From Candidatus Leptofilum gracile (lineage in GTDB: Bacteria > Chloroflexota > Anaerolineae > Promineifilales > Promineifilaceae), in assembly GCA_016713825.1 (NCBI GenBank), contig JADJOJ010000004.1, positions 340,963 to 404,962 on the forward strand: a DNA stretch of 64,000 bases, in the 5' to 3' direction. Below are positions 15,883 through 24,919 of the stretch, one piece after another. Position 1 is the first letter of the stretch. The number at the start of each line of letters is the position of its first letter. The notes beneath the pieces are model-generated. The model did not search any database. It was not told where the DNA came from and saw nothing but the letters and a program-made list of their open reading frames with translations. The translations under genes and the position numbers were made by a program.

Positions 15883-16695
15883 TTAGCCCGCAAGGAACGA
15901 GTAAAGCAGGTAGCCGATGCTGAGCAGGGTGACGTAGACGGCAAAGCCGTACAGCGTGTGGTTTTTTACCCAGGTGAGCAGCCAATGAATACAGGCATAC
16001 CCGGAAACGGCCGCGGCCACAAAGGCAAACACGTATACACTCACCGAAAATTGCGGCGTCGCTGTGAACAGCTGCAAAATCGATTCCATACCCGCGCCAA
16101 AAATGGCCGGAATGCCCAACAAAAAGCTAAAGCGAGCCGCCGTCGAGCGGTCTAGCCCTCGCGATAAGCCACCCACAATGGTGCTGCCACTGCGGGAAAT
16201 GCCGGGGAAAAGCGCCAGCGCCTGAAACGCGCCAATCACCAGGCTGTCGGCCCAGGTCATTTGGGCAATATCTTTTTTGCCGGATAGTGCCCGCTCGCCC
16301 AATACCAGCAGGAGGGCGGTTATCAACAAAAAAGCAGCGGCGATGCGTGGGTTGCTGAATACCTCTTCAAAAAAACCAGAAAAAGGCAGCCCGATGAGGG
16401 CCACAGGCAGGGAGCCTGCCACAATGAGCCAGCCCAGCTTGGATTCATTGCTGGCCAGCGGTTGGTGCTGCGACAAATCGCGGATGACAGCTTTGATAAT
16501 TTCCCACAAATCTTTGCGAAAGTAGATGAGCACGGCCAGCAGCGTTCCTGTATGCACCAGACCAATCAGGGGCAAATCTGGGTTGGTCATCTGAAAGATT
16601 TCTGGCAGCAGCACCAGGTGCCCAGAGCTGGAGATGGGTAAGAACTCGGTGGCGCCCTGAATAATTCCAATAATAATCGCTTCGATAATTGACAT
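15883..16695 (-). CDS. uppP: Undecaprenyl-diphosphatase (BacA family)
   Basis: The protein has 270 residues with about eight membrane helices. It has both BacA motifs: GATEFLPISSSGHLVL at residues 14-29 and PGISRSGSTI in the second half, supplying the Glu, Ser and Arg used for catalysis. It removes phosphate from undecaprenyl diphosphate on the outer membrane face, recycling the lipid carrier for cell-wall and surface-polymer synthesis. The window also holds uppS (49.8 kb), which makes the same lipid. It is followed three bases downstream by the PstS-like gene. Confidence 0.93.
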   Translation of the reverse strand: MSIIEAIIIGIIQGATEFLPISSSGHLVLLPEIFQMTNPDLPLIGLVHTGTLLAVLIYFRKDLWEIIKAVIRDLSQHQPLASNESKLGWLIVAGSLPVALIGLPFSGFFEEVFSNPRIAAAFLLITALLLVLGERALSGKKDIAQMTWADSLVIGAFQALALFPGISRSGSTIVGGLSRGLDRSTAARFSFLLGIPAIFGAGMESILQLFTATPQFSVSVYVFAFVAAAVSGYACIHWLLTWVKNHTLYGFAVYVTLLSIGYLLYSFLAG

Positions 16696-16724
16696 AAAGT
16701 TGAAAACCTTGTAGGTGTGTGATT

Positions 16725-16766
16725 TTGTAATTGAGTAATTGGGTAATTGCCCAATTACCCATCACT
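16725..16766. repeat. Intergenic iterated-word hairpin (TAATTG family)
   Basis: GTAATTGAGTAATTGGGTAA faces TTGCCCAATTACCC. It fills the gap between tgt and uppP and ends at the tgt stop codon (16766). Confidence 0.75.
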
Positions 16767-17878
16767 TACTCCCCATAATGTTGTAAAAATTCCGTGCCGA
16801 ATTGTGCCAGCGCTCCCTGACGAACTGCCTCTCGTAGTTGGTGCATTAAGTTGATGAGAAAATGAAGGTTGTGGGTAGAGAGCAGCATGTGGCCCAAAAT
16901 TTCGTTGGCTTTGACGAGGTGGCGCAGGTAGGCGCGGCTAAAGTGTTGGCAGGTGTAGCAGGTGCAGTCGGGGGCGATGGGGGCCGGATCGCGGCTGAAT
17001 TGGGCGTTGCGCAGGTTTAGGCGGCCACCCAGCACAAAGGCGGAGCCGTGCCGGGCCAGCCGGGTGGGCAGCACGCAGTCAAAAATGTCTATGCCGCGCA
17101 TGACGCCATTGACCAAATCTTCTGGTGCGCCGACGCCCATGAGGTAGCGGGGTTTGTTTTGGGGCAGGATGGGGTGCAGCACGTCGAGCACGGCGTGCAT
17201 TTGGGGCTTGGTTTCGCCCACGGCCAACCCGCCGATGGCGTAGCCGGGTAAATTGAGATCGGTGACGAAACGGCCGCTTTCCTCCCTTAAATCGGCAAAA
17301 ATACCCCCCTGCACAATGCCAAATAGGGCCTGATCGCCCCGCGTTTTGGCCGCCAGGCTGCGTTCCAACCAGGGGTGGGTGCGGGTGAGGGATTGCTTGA
17401 CATAATCGTAATCGTTGGGCGGGGGACATTCATCAAAGGCCATGATGATGTCTGCGCCTAAATTTTCTTGGATGGCGATGCTGCTTTCTGGGGTGAAGCG
17501 GTGGCGCGAGCCGTCGTGGTGGCTTTGGAAGGTGACGCCGTCGGCATCAATTTTGCGCGTCTGGCTGAGGCTGAACACCTGGAAGCCGCCGCTGTCGGTG
17601 AGAATGGGGCCATCCCACTGCATAAAGTGATGTAAGCCGCCCAGCTCCTTCACGAGGTCGTCGCCGGGGCGCAGGTAGAGGTGGTAGGTGTTGCTCAGGA
17701 TGAGGCTGGCGTTGAGGTCGTGCAGGTCAGACGGCCGTATCGCTTTCACGGTGGCCTGGGTGCCCACGGGGGCAAAGACGGGGGTCTCGATGACGCCGTG
17801 CGGGGTATGGAAACGGCCGTTTCGGGCCTGGGTATGGGGATCAACGGCCGTTACCTCAAACTTGAATTCAAAATCCAT
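16766..17878 (-). CDS. tgt: tRNA-guanine transglycosylase
   Basis: The protein has 370 residues. It has the nucleophile/substrate motifs DSGGFQVFSL and IFDCVLPTR, the GGLAVGE loop, and the zinc site CTCYTCQ with a later His. It exchanges guanine 34 for preQ1 in GUN-anticodon tRNAs, a step of queuosine synthesis. It starts MDFEFKFEVTAVDPHTQARN; the early NGRF and TAV pieces come from two adjacent ACGGCCGT sites. No other queuosine genes are in the window. Confidence 0.93.
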   Translation of the reverse strand: MDFEFKFEVTAVDPHTQARNGRFHTPHGVIETPVFAPVGTQATVKAIRPSDLHDLNASLILSNTYHLYLRPGDDLVKELGGLHHFMQWDGPILTDSGGFQVFSLSQTRKIDADGVTFQSHHDGSRHRFTPESSIAIQENLGADIIMAFDECPPPNDYDYVKQSLTRTHPWLERSLAAKTRGDQALFGIVQGGIFADLREESGRFVTDLNLPGYAIGGLAVGETKPQMHAVLDVLHPILPQNKPRYLMGVGAPEDLVNGVMRGIDIFDCVLPTRLARHGSAFVLGGRLNLRNAQFSRDPAPIAPDCTCYTCQHFSRAYLRHLVKANEILGHMLLSTHNLHFLINLMHQLREAVRQGALAQFGTEFLQHYGE

Positions 17879-17913
17879 AGCGGCGCATTATATGTGAATC
17901 GGGCAGGCATAAC

Positions 17914-17970
17914 AAAAAAGGTGACGTGCACCCTTAATTTTCAGAAAAACGAGGCTGCACGTCACCTTTT
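17914..17970. terminator. Bidirectional hairpin terminator
   Basis: AAAAAAGGTGACGTGCA pairs with TGCACGTCACCTTTT around a 25-base loop. On the minus strand it follows the SET gene by about 30 bases and ends in T6. Confidence 0.75.
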
Positions 17971-18002
17971 GCCGGAAGAAAATCCCTGGTCGGGTTTGTC
18001 AG

Positions 18003-18560
18003 TCAGAGAAAGACAACTTCGTTGACTTCTTTCTCTTGCTTTAGCCGGTTGATGCGGCGCTGCAAGTAGGGGGAGAAGTGGCCATCGTACCGTTGTTGCA
18101 GGTCGGGCAGCTGCCAGTCGTTGCCAGTCACCACGCCACGGCAGTGGCTGGTGCCGCAGCCGCAGGTGAACTCGTCGTAGGGGGTGCTGTCGGTCATGGC
18201 GTAGTCGAAACAAACTTCTTCGTCTGGCTGGATGTCGCGCAGGGCGACCAGGGAAATCGAACTGCTGAGGCCCAGGTTGGGATCGCAGGAGTGGTTGACA
18301 TAATCTCCAGGGTCTTCACCCTGGCCGTAGGGAACCTGGTACAGGTTTTCTTCAATTTGCACGCTGTGTTCGCGTTCAAAGTCAGAGAGCTGTGCGAACT
18401 GTTCGGTGGTGGCTACGTAGCCAGCCCAGCAAATCACCAGTTCGCCCTCTGCGATTGTTTCACGGGCAAAAAGCCCAAAGTTGCCCTTGGCTGGGTTGCG
18501 CAGCACCGCCAGCTTGGGCGAAACAAAGCTCATCGTTCGTTTTTCCATCGTTTGTTTCAC
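18003..18560 (-). CDS. SET-domain lysine methyltransferase-like protein
   Basis: The protein has 185 residues. It has the complete SET signature set: GNFGLFA, the cofactor-binding DYVNHSCDPN and VCFDYAMTD, then the post-SET-like CGCGTSHCRG, which could hold zinc. SET proteins transfer a methyl group from S-adenosylmethionine to lysine; the bacterial target is unknown. A GTG at 18560 preceded by AAAGGAAAA is the best start; an ATG lies four codons in. It is not obviously in an operon. Confidence 0.82.
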   Translation of the reverse strand: MKQTMEKRTMSFVSPKLAVLRNPAKGNFGLFARETIAEGELVICWAGYVATTEQFAQLSDFEREHSVQIEENLYQVPYGQGEDPGDYVNHSCDPNLGLSSSISLVALRDIQPDEEVCFDYAMTDSTPYDEFTCGCGTSHCRGVVTGNDWQLPDLQQRYDGHFSPYLQRRINRLKQEKEVNEVVFL

Positions 18561-19086
18561 TTTTCCTTTTGTGGTGAACGGCCGTTTCCCGCATACCCTC
18601 CTTACACAAAGAGACCGGCACCTGGGGTTGCCGGACTGGGGAGGAAAGTATCTTTTTGCAGTGGGTTTGGCGGTAAACGGCCGTTCTGCAAATTAACAAG
18701 TTTATGCCCAAAATAGTACACCAATTTGCGCTGAAAACAATGAATTGGCGGATGTAATTTTGGTTGGTTTTTGCCGGGCGCTGGCCCCAAAATGAAGGTT
18801 GTGCCGGGTAAAAAACAGCTTCCGGCGCTGCCCCTTTTCTCTTTTGCCAGATTTTTCTTCATGCCTTTGTGCTAAACTATAAAAACTGCTTGGTGAAAGC
18901 CATCTTGATGAAGGGTATCGTCTACAAGGTGTGTTGAAATGGTGGCTCTTTGGGATTTTCTGGAGTTTGCAACAAATTGACGCAAATTATCACGAAAATT
19001 TGCGTTTATTCGGGCTAATTGGGTGCAAAAAACAGGTTAACCCCGCCAAATCCTAAAGACCCCGAAATGGTATGGTCATGTAGATT
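18561..19086. other. Gene-free gap upstream of the hybrid kinase
   Basis: It contains two ACGGCCGT sites (18578, 18677) and an AAATTGACGCAAATT / AAATTTGCGTTT word hairpin near 18970-19005. I see no supported gene or clear promoter hexamers. Confidence 0.5.
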
Positions 19087-22000
19087 TTGTCTAAGCAAGA
19101 TTGGGTAATGGAAAAAGAGATGATTGAATTTCAAGTTGCATCATTGTTAGAAAACCCGGAAGGTGGTGATTTTTGGCAAGGGTTGAATGCAGCTTCGGTG
19201 GCTTTACAGCAGGCGGCACAGTCGGAAACGGCCGTTTACCAGGTATTTGGCGAGCGGCTCACCCGGTTGGGGCTGCATGGCAGCATTAATTTGCTAGATG
19301 AAACCGGCAAAAAGCTGTGTATCGCGTCTGTTGTGTTTTCTGATCGGCTCATGCAAGTTGTAAAACGAGCCGAAAAAACGTTGCAAATAAACGTATTGGA
19401 CTTTTGCTACCCCGCCGATGCGTCCCCCGCCGACGCGCTGGTGCTCCAAAAAGGAGATATTGTTTTTTTACCAAACAATAGCGCAAAAATGCGGCAGGTG
19501 ATTCCGCCAAAGCTGTACCCCTTTGCCGCCCCCTTTTTAAACGCTTTCCTGAATATCCCCGCTGTGCTGGCTCCAATTTTTGCTAATTCCAAGACAATCG
19601 GCGTTTTGTATTTGGCGGGCGAAAAGCTGCGCCAGCAGGATGTGCCAGCGATTGGCGCATTTGCGACCCATTTGTCGATTGCTCTGGAAAATGCACGCCT
19701 GTTTCAGGCCGTGCAGCAGGCGGAGGTTCGGTATCGGGGTCTTTTTGAGTCGGCCAATGACGGTATTTTTGTGCTCGATGTGAAAAGTTTTAGGCTGATT
19801 TCGGTTAACCAAAAGATGCGGGCTTTGCTGGGAATGACGGCTGCGGAGTCGCAAACGTTGCGGGTGTCTGATTTCATCCCACCGGAGCTTGCCCAACGAT
19901 ACACCCGGCATCTGGAAGTTGCGCTAAAAAAGGGGCGAGACTTTTTTGAAGTGCCGTTTGTAGACAAAGCGGGCAAAACGCATCAATGGCAGGTTTCTAC
20001 GACGGTGATGTCGCTGGACGGCCGTTCCGTTCTCAATGGCGTGGTGCGCGATATTACCAAAGCCAAGCAGGCAGAAAATGCCCTCCGTCAGCGCGAAGAG
20101 CAGTTTCGGGTACTGGCCGAAAACGTGCCTGGCTGCATCTACCTGGCGAAAAATGAGCGCCACTTTCCCCTGCTTTACATAAATGAAAATATCGAGACCC
20201 TCACCGGATACCCCAAAGAGCAGTTTGTTCGGCAAGAGATTGCCATTAGAGAGTTGATTCATCCTGATGACCAGGCAAATGCGGGGTATTTGTTAGACGG
20301 CTTAACCATCCAACAAAATGATCGGTTTCACTTTATTTACCGCCTTCAGCATTCCTCTGGCACCTGGCGCTGGGTAGAAGACGTTGGTGGGGGCGTGTAC
20401 GATGAGCAGGGGCAGCTGTTGTTTCTTGAGGGCGTCATCAGCGATATTACCGAGCGGGTTCAAGCCGATTTGCTGCAAAAAACGGTGTACCGCATTGCCG
20501 AAGTGGCCACCACCAGCATCTCTTTGGAAGATTTGTTTGGCTCCATCCACAACACGCTTGCGTTGGTGTTGGATGTAAAGAACTTTTACATTGCGCTCTA
20601 CGATGAAACGACCGATACGATCGATGTGCCTTATTTTGTTGATCAGTTTGATACCCGCTCTGGGCAGTACCAGGCGGGCAGCGGCCTGACGGAATTGGTC
20701 ATTTACTCGAATCAATCGCAGCTGTTGACCAGAGCGCAAATTGAGTCGCGGATTGCGCAGGGCCGCTTGAATGTGCGGGGCACCATTCCGCAAACATGGC
20801 TCGGCGTTCCCTTGCGCACGCGGGAAAGTGCCGTGGGGGCGTTGGTGGTACAAAGCTACGCAGAATCCACGGCCTATTCTGAGCAAGATCGGCAGTTTTT
20901 GAGTTTTGTTTCGGAACAGATTGCCAATGCAATTGAGCGCAAGCAGGCGGAGGAGCGGCAGCGGAAGTTGGCGGCGGAGCTAAAGCAGCAAACGCGCTTG
21001 CTAGAGGCGGTTTTTGCGGCAACCCCCGACAGTTTTTTGGTGTTTGATTTAGACGGCCGTTTCCAATTCGTGAGCAAACATATTTTGGATTATATTCAGG
21101 TTAGCGCCCATGATGTGGTTGGCAAAACGTGGCAAGAGCTGAATTTTCCGGCAGATTTTGGCCGGTTGAGCGATCAGGACCGGGCTACCGTGCGGCAAAC
21201 GGGCAAACCCATCTTGCGCGAATTTGTTTACCCAATGCCTGGCGGCGATCGCGAAATTGAGTTTGCTACCAATCCTGTGTTGGGTGGCGATGGTGCCATT
21301 GTCTCATTCGTCACCACCGCTCGCGACGTGACCGAAAGAAAACAAACGATGCGCGCGATGCACCGCGCCCAGAAAATGGAAAGCTTAGGTATTTTGGCAG
21401 GGGGTATTGCCCATGATTTCAATAATTTGTTGGTAGCAATGCTGGGCCAAACGTCATTGGCCCAGGCGCATTTGCAGCCGTCTGACCCGGCCTATGTGCA
21501 CGTGAGCAAAGCGGTGCAGGCTGCTGAGCAAGCGGCCAACCTTACCCGACAGCTGTTGGCTTATTCGGGCGGGGGCCAGTTCACAATTAAACCGTTGCAG
21601 TTGAATGAATTGATTTGTGAATGTGTGGATCTATTAAAAGTGGCGCTGCCCAAGCAGGTGATGTTGAATCTGGACCTCGCGCCAGAGTTACCGTTAATTG
21701 ATGGGGACGTGGCTCAAATGCAGCAGGTGTTGATGAACTTGATCATCAATGCCGCCGAGGCGATTGGGGATCAGCCTGGTACCATTGAGTTGGGAACGGC
21801 CGTTTGCCCCATCACCGAGCAAGATTTTCGTTACTGGCGGTACACAGACCAGCCCTTGCCAGAAAAGTCGTACATCAAGATGCATGTATACGACAGCGGC
21901 ATCGGCATGGATGAGATGACTGTGGCCAAAATATTTGACCCCTTTTTTACCACTAAATTTACCGGGCGTGGGTTGGGTCTGGCTGCGGTATTGGGCATCG

Positions 22001-22494
22001 TTCGTAGTCATGACGGAGGCTTGCTTGTAGAAAGCGAGCCCGGTGGTGGCACAGCATTTGAGCTGCTCTTTCCTATCTCAGAAACGGCCGCCGAATTGTC
22101 TCCAGAGGAGCCAGTAAAGATGGAAAAGCATACAAAAGGTTTGATATTGGTTATTGATGATGAGAAGGCAGTACGGGAAGCTGTATCCGACATCCTGGAA
22201 ATGGAAGGCATCGATGTGCTAACTGCGGCGAATGGTGATGAAGGCATCTTGCTCTATAAAGAGAACCATCAAGAGATAAATTTGATTCTGCTTGATCTGT
22301 CGATGCCGGGCAAAAGTGGCCAGGAAACGTTTGCCGAACTGCAAGGTTTTGACCCCAACGTGCGCATTATGCTTTCGTCTGGCTACAGCGAGGCAGATGC
22401 CACGCGCGGCTTTGTTTCGCCACCGTTGGTTGGTTTTTTGCAAAAGCCGTACCGCCTGGATACGTTTGTGCAGCGGTTGAGCCAATTTTTGTAG
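19087..22494 (+). CDS. Hybrid sensor histidine kinase with GAF and PAS domains and C-terminal receiver
   Basis: The protein has 1135 residues from a TTG start; an ATG seven codons later is equally possible, and neither has a clear ribosome site. Order: GAF (about 55-205), PAS (210-330), PAS with PAC-like end (335-460), GAF (470-620), PAS (640-755), dimerisation/phosphoacceptor region with His776 in GGIAHDFNNLL, HK ATPase (880-1000; SGIGMDEMTVAKIFDPFF, GRGLGLAAVLG), then a receiver domain with Asp1070 (LLDLSMPG) and a late QKPY lysine. No membrane helices are seen, so it is a cytoplasmic sensor. The H-box type (HDFNN) is that of kinases acting on an attached receiver. The partner output protein is not adjacent. 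Confidence 0.88.
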   Translation: MSKQDWVMEKEMIEFQVASLLENPEGGDFWQGLNAASVALQQAAQSETAVYQVFGERLTRLGLHGSINLLDETGKKLCIASVVFSDRLMQVVKRAEKTLQINVLDFCYPADASPADALVLQKGDIVFLPNNSAKMRQVIPPKLYPFAAPFLNAFLNIPAVLAPIFANSKTIGVLYLAGEKLRQQDVPAIGAFATHLSIALENARLFQAVQQAEVRYRGLFESANDGIFVLDVKSFRLISVNQKMRALLGMTAAESQTLRVSDFIPPELAQRYTRHLEVALKKGRDFFEVPFVDKAGKTHQWQVSTTVMSLDGRSVLNGVVRDITKAKQAENALRQREEQFRVLAENVPGCIYLAKNERHFPLLYINENIETLTGYPKEQFVRQEIAIRELIHPDDQANAGYLLDGLTIQQNDRFHFIYRLQHSSGTWRWVEDVGGGVYDEQGQLLFLEGVISDITERVQADLLQKTVYRIAEVATTSISLEDLFGSIHNTLALVLDVKNFYIALYDETTDTIDVPYFVDQFDTRSGQYQAGSGLTELVIYSNQSQLLTRAQIESRIAQGRLNVRGTIPQTWLGVPLRTRESAVGALVVQSYAESTAYSEQDRQFLSFVSEQIANAIERKQAEERQRKLAAELKQQTRLLEAVFAATPDSFLVFDLDGRFQFVSKHILDYIQVSAHDVVGKTWQELNFPADFGRLSDQDRATVRQTGKPILREFVYPMPGGDREIEFATNPVLGGDGAIVSFVTTARDVTERKQTMRAMHRAQKMESLGILAGGIAHDFNNLLVAMLGQTSLAQAHLQPSDPAYVHVSKAVQAAEQAANLTRQLLAYSGGGQFTIKPLQLNELICECVDLLKVALPKQVMLNLDLAPELPLIDGDVAQMQQVLMNLIINAAEAIGDQPGTIELGTAVCPITEQDFRYWRYTDQPLPEKSYIKMHVYDSGIGMDEMTVAKIFDPFFTTKFTGRGLGLAAVLGIVRSHDGGLLVESEPGGGTAFELLFPISETAAELSPEEPVKMEKHTKGLILVIDDEKAVREAVSDILEMEGIDVLTAANGDEGILLYKENHQEINLILLDLSMPGKSGQETFAELQGFDPNVRIMLSSGYSEADATRGFVSPPLVGFLQKPYRLDTFVQRLSQFL

Positions 22495-22501
22495 GTGGAA
22501 T

Positions 22502-23206
22502 ATGCATCGAATGAAAGCGGGGTGGATACGGCCGTTTCCCATCGTCATGGGGGCTTGCGGGCTATTTATCGGGTTAACCATCCTGGGCATGTTCTTTTAC
22601 CCCGGCGGCACCTGGGCCGACCCCACGACAGATGGCTACCGCTTCTTCCAAAACTTTTTTAGCGATTTGGGCATGTGGACCACGCCCGGTGGCCACGCCA
22701 ACCCCGTTGCCGCCACCCTCTTTTTGCTCGCGCTCACCTGCGCCGGGCTGGGGCTGGTCCTTTTTTTCCTGACCTTCCCCCGCTTTTTTGCCGCCTATGG
22801 CCCGCTGAAATGGCTCAGCTGGCTGGGCGCGCTGGTTGGCGTCTGGTCCGGCATCTCCTTCGTTGGCATCGCCTTCACCCCGGCGGATATTTTTTTGGAT
22901 GCCCACGTCAACTTTGTCTACAGCGCCTTCCTCAGCCTGCCGCTGGCTATTTTCATCTTCGCCATAGCCATCTGGCGGCACCCAACGTTTCCAAATAGGT
23001 ATACGGCCGTTCTGCTCAGCTTCACGGTCTGTCTCATTGGCTACATCTGGCTGCTCTTCTTTGGCCCATCCGGCGTGACCCCCCAGGGGTTCGATTACCA
23101 GGCCACCGGCCAAAAACTCATTGTCTACATCGCCATTGGCAGCCTGGCTTACCTGGCCCACGGTGCCAGCCAGCAGTCCGCAACAGCCTCCTCACCAACT
23201 TTTTGA
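22502..23206 (+). CDS. DUF998-like multi-pass membrane protein
   Basis: The protein has 234 residues and six predicted helices. The FFSDLGMWTTPGGHANP segment after the first helix resembles the 'SDLG' motif of the DUF998 group. Its function is unknown. It starts seven bases after the kinase stop, so it is probably co-transcribed; its stop codon overlaps the -35 box of the next promoter. Confidence 0.65.
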   Translation: MHRMKAGWIRPFPIVMGACGLFIGLTILGMFFYPGGTWADPTTDGYRFFQNFFSDLGMWTTPGGHANPVAATLFLLALTCAGLGLVLFFLTFPRFFAAYGPLKWLSWLGALVGVWSGISFVGIAFTPADIFLDAHVNFVYSAFLSLPLAIFIFAIAIWRHPTFPNRYTAVLLSFTVCLIGYIWLLFFGPSGVTPQGFDYQATGQKLIVYIAIGSLAYLAHGASQQSATASSPTF

Positions 23207-23231
23207 CAACCCAATCTCCTTTTGTTACGAT
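23203..23231 (+). promoter_or_regulatory. Sigma-A type promoter for the SAM-riboswitch operon
   Basis: TTGACA (23203-23208), 17 bases, then TACGAT (23226-23231). The expected transcript start near 23238 is followed by an 8-bp hairpin (CTGGTGCA / TGCACCAG, 23251-23277) and the SAM aptamer. Confidence 0.7.
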
Positions 23232-23280
23232 CTTGCCTACAACTGAATAAGTCTGGTGCAACCATATGCTGCACCAGCAA

Positions 23281-23471
23281 TTCTTATCTAGAGAGGTGGA
23301 GGGAACGGCCCGATGATACCTCAGCAACCATTTCTGACAGTAGTCAGTAATCGGTAACCAGTAATCAGTAACAGCCCGTTTTAAACTGATTACTGACCCA
23401 CTGAACACTGATTACCCAAACAGGGACAGGTGCTAATTCCGGCAGAAGAATCTATCTTCTGGAAGATGAGA
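23281..23471 (+). promoter_or_regulatory. SAM-I (S-box) riboswitch with an enlarged P3
   Basis: The conserved aptamer pieces are in order: CTTATC and AGAGAGGTGGAGGGA, GGCCCGATGATACC, CAGCAACC, then GGTGCTAATTCC (23429-23440) and GGAAGATGAG closing P1. CTTATC and GATGAG pair as P1. Between CAGCAACC and GGTGCTAATTCC lie about 100 bases where a short P3 loop is usual. The insert is a hairpin of repeated CAGTAATC and GATTACTG words. It is followed by a terminator and a methionine-pathway gene, so S-adenosylmethionine should switch transcription off. Confidence 0.93.
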
Positions 23472-23492
23472 TGTGGCGATACTGAGTTGATG

Positions 23493-23527
23493 AGCCCCTT
23501 CTGTAACTTCCAGGAGGGGCTTTTTTT
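23493..23527 (+). terminator. Riboswitch-controlled intrinsic terminator
   Basis: AGCCCCTTCT faces AGGAGGGGCT and is followed by seven T, 22 bases after the aptamer. It is the expression platform for the SAM riboswitch. Confidence 0.88.
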
Positions 23528-23563
23528 ATTGGCCACAAAGAACACAGAGGGTTTCGAGGAAAG

Positions 23564-24826
23564 ATGATGGAAAAACGATCTGAGTTACCAAAAGAGGGAT
23601 TACCAAATGGGACAACGGCCGTTCACGGCCACCTTCCCGCACGCACAGCCAACCCCAGCCACGCCCTCACCACCCCCATCTGGCAAACCGCCACCTACAC
23701 CTTTGCCAACACAGCCGATCTCATCGCCTACCAGGAGGGCAAGTTGTGGGGCGGCACCGGCGGGCGAGTAGAGTACGCCCGCTACGGCAACCCCACCGTG
23801 CGCGCTGTGGAGCAGCGGCTGGCCGCCCTGGAAGCAGGCAATCTGCCCGGCAGCTACGACGCCCTGCTCTTTCCCACGGGCATGACGGCCATTACCCACA
23901 TCCTCCTCTCCATGCTGCCCACCGGCAGCCACGTCATCTTCACCGACGACAGCTACCGCAAAACGCGCCAATTTTGCCAGACGTTTCTCAAGCGGCTGGG
24001 CATAGAAAGCAGTGAGGTGCCCATGGGCGACTACGACGCTCTGGCCGCCGCCATCCAGCCCAACACCCGCATCATCCTCACCGAAAGCCCCACCAACCCA
24101 TACCTGCGCGTGGCCGATTTGGAGCGCATCGTGGCCATTGCCAAACAGCACAAGCGCATCAAAACGATGATTGATGCCACCTTTGCTACGCCGGTGAACC
24201 AACGGCCGTTAACCTACGGCATCGATCTCGTCATTCACAGCGGCACCAAATATTTCAGCGGCCACAACGACGTGATGGCGGGCGTGGCCGTGGGCGAGGC
24301 AGGGCTGATCCATGCCCTGCGCCAAAGCCAGGGCATGCTGGGCGGCGTGCTGGACCCGCACGCCGCCTACCTGCTAGAGCGCGGCCTGAAGACGCTGGCC
24401 CTGCGCGTGCAGCAGCAAAATCGCTCGGCGCAGGCGGTGGCCGAGTTTTTGGAAGGCCACCCGGCCATCGACCGGGTCTGGTACCCTGGCCTGCCTTCGC
24501 ACCCTGACCACGCCATTGCCCGCCAGCAGATGGGCGGCTTTGGCGGTGTGGTGAGCTTTGAGGTGGCCGTGCCCCCCGGCCAGACGGCGCTGGACGCCGC
24601 TGCCCGCGTGGTGGATGGCTTGAAAATTCCGTACATCGCCGCCAGCCTGGGTGGGGTGGAAAGCCTCATCGAGCAGCCCGCCATCATGTCTTATTTTGAA
24701 CTGTCCACAGAGGAGCGACGCACAATTGGGATGAAGGATAATTTGGTTAGATTTGCCATTGGCATAGAAGAGACGGCCGATATACTGGCCGATTTGGAAC
24801 AGGCATTAGCCGTAGGTGAGCAATGA
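23564..24826 (+). CDS. metB: Cystathionine gamma-synthase-type PLP enzyme (Cys/Met metabolism)
   Basis: The protein has 420 residues. It is a fold-type I PLP enzyme with the Schiff-base Lys229 in HSGTKYFSGHND, the YARYGNPT active-site tyrosine segment (71-78) and ESPTNPYL (174-181). The family joins an activated homoserine to cysteine or sulfide. The SAM-I riboswitch directly upstream argues for methionine biosynthesis, not cysteine breakdown. Whether it is a synthase (metB) or a sulfhydrylase (metZ) cannot be settled by eye. The start is one of two adjacent ATGs at 23564/23567. Aspartate kinase follows on the same strand. Confidence 0.82.
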   Translation: MMEKRSELPKEGLPNGTTAVHGHLPARTANPSHALTTPIWQTATYTFANTADLIAYQEGKLWGGTGGRVEYARYGNPTVRAVEQRLAALEAGNLPGSYDALLFPTGMTAITHILLSMLPTGSHVIFTDDSYRKTRQFCQTFLKRLGIESSEVPMGDYDALAAAIQPNTRIILTESPTNPYLRVADLERIVAIAKQHKRIKTMIDATFATPVNQRPLTYGIDLVIHSGTKYFSGHNDVMAGVAVGEAGLIHALRQSQGMLGGVLDPHAAYLLERGLKTLALRVQQQNRSAQAVAEFLEGHPAIDRVWYPGLPSHPDHAIARQQMGGFGGVVSFEVAVPPGQTALDAAARVVDGLKIPYIAASLGGVESLIEQPAIMSYFELSTEERRTIGMKDNLVRFAIGIEETADILADLEQALAVGEQ

Positions 24827-24829
24827 AAT

Positions 24830-24895
24830 GTGTTCAGGTTTTCAAGTTTTCAAGAAAAACGTACTTGAAAACCTGACACTTGAGAACTGAACACA
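24830..24895. repeat. Intergenic iterated-word hairpin (TTTCAAG family)
   Basis: GTGTTCAGGTTTTCAAG plus a second TTTTCAAG faces CTTGAAAACCTGACAC and a GAACTGAACAC. It sits between metB and aspartate kinase. Confidence 0.7.
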
Positions 24896-24919
24896 CTTGA
24901 AATTGAACTGGAGAAAACA

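Noticed and set aside
18602..18862. 86-codon open frame upstream of the SET gene
   Set aside because: No ribosome site, no recognisable fold, and composition of intergenic DNA.
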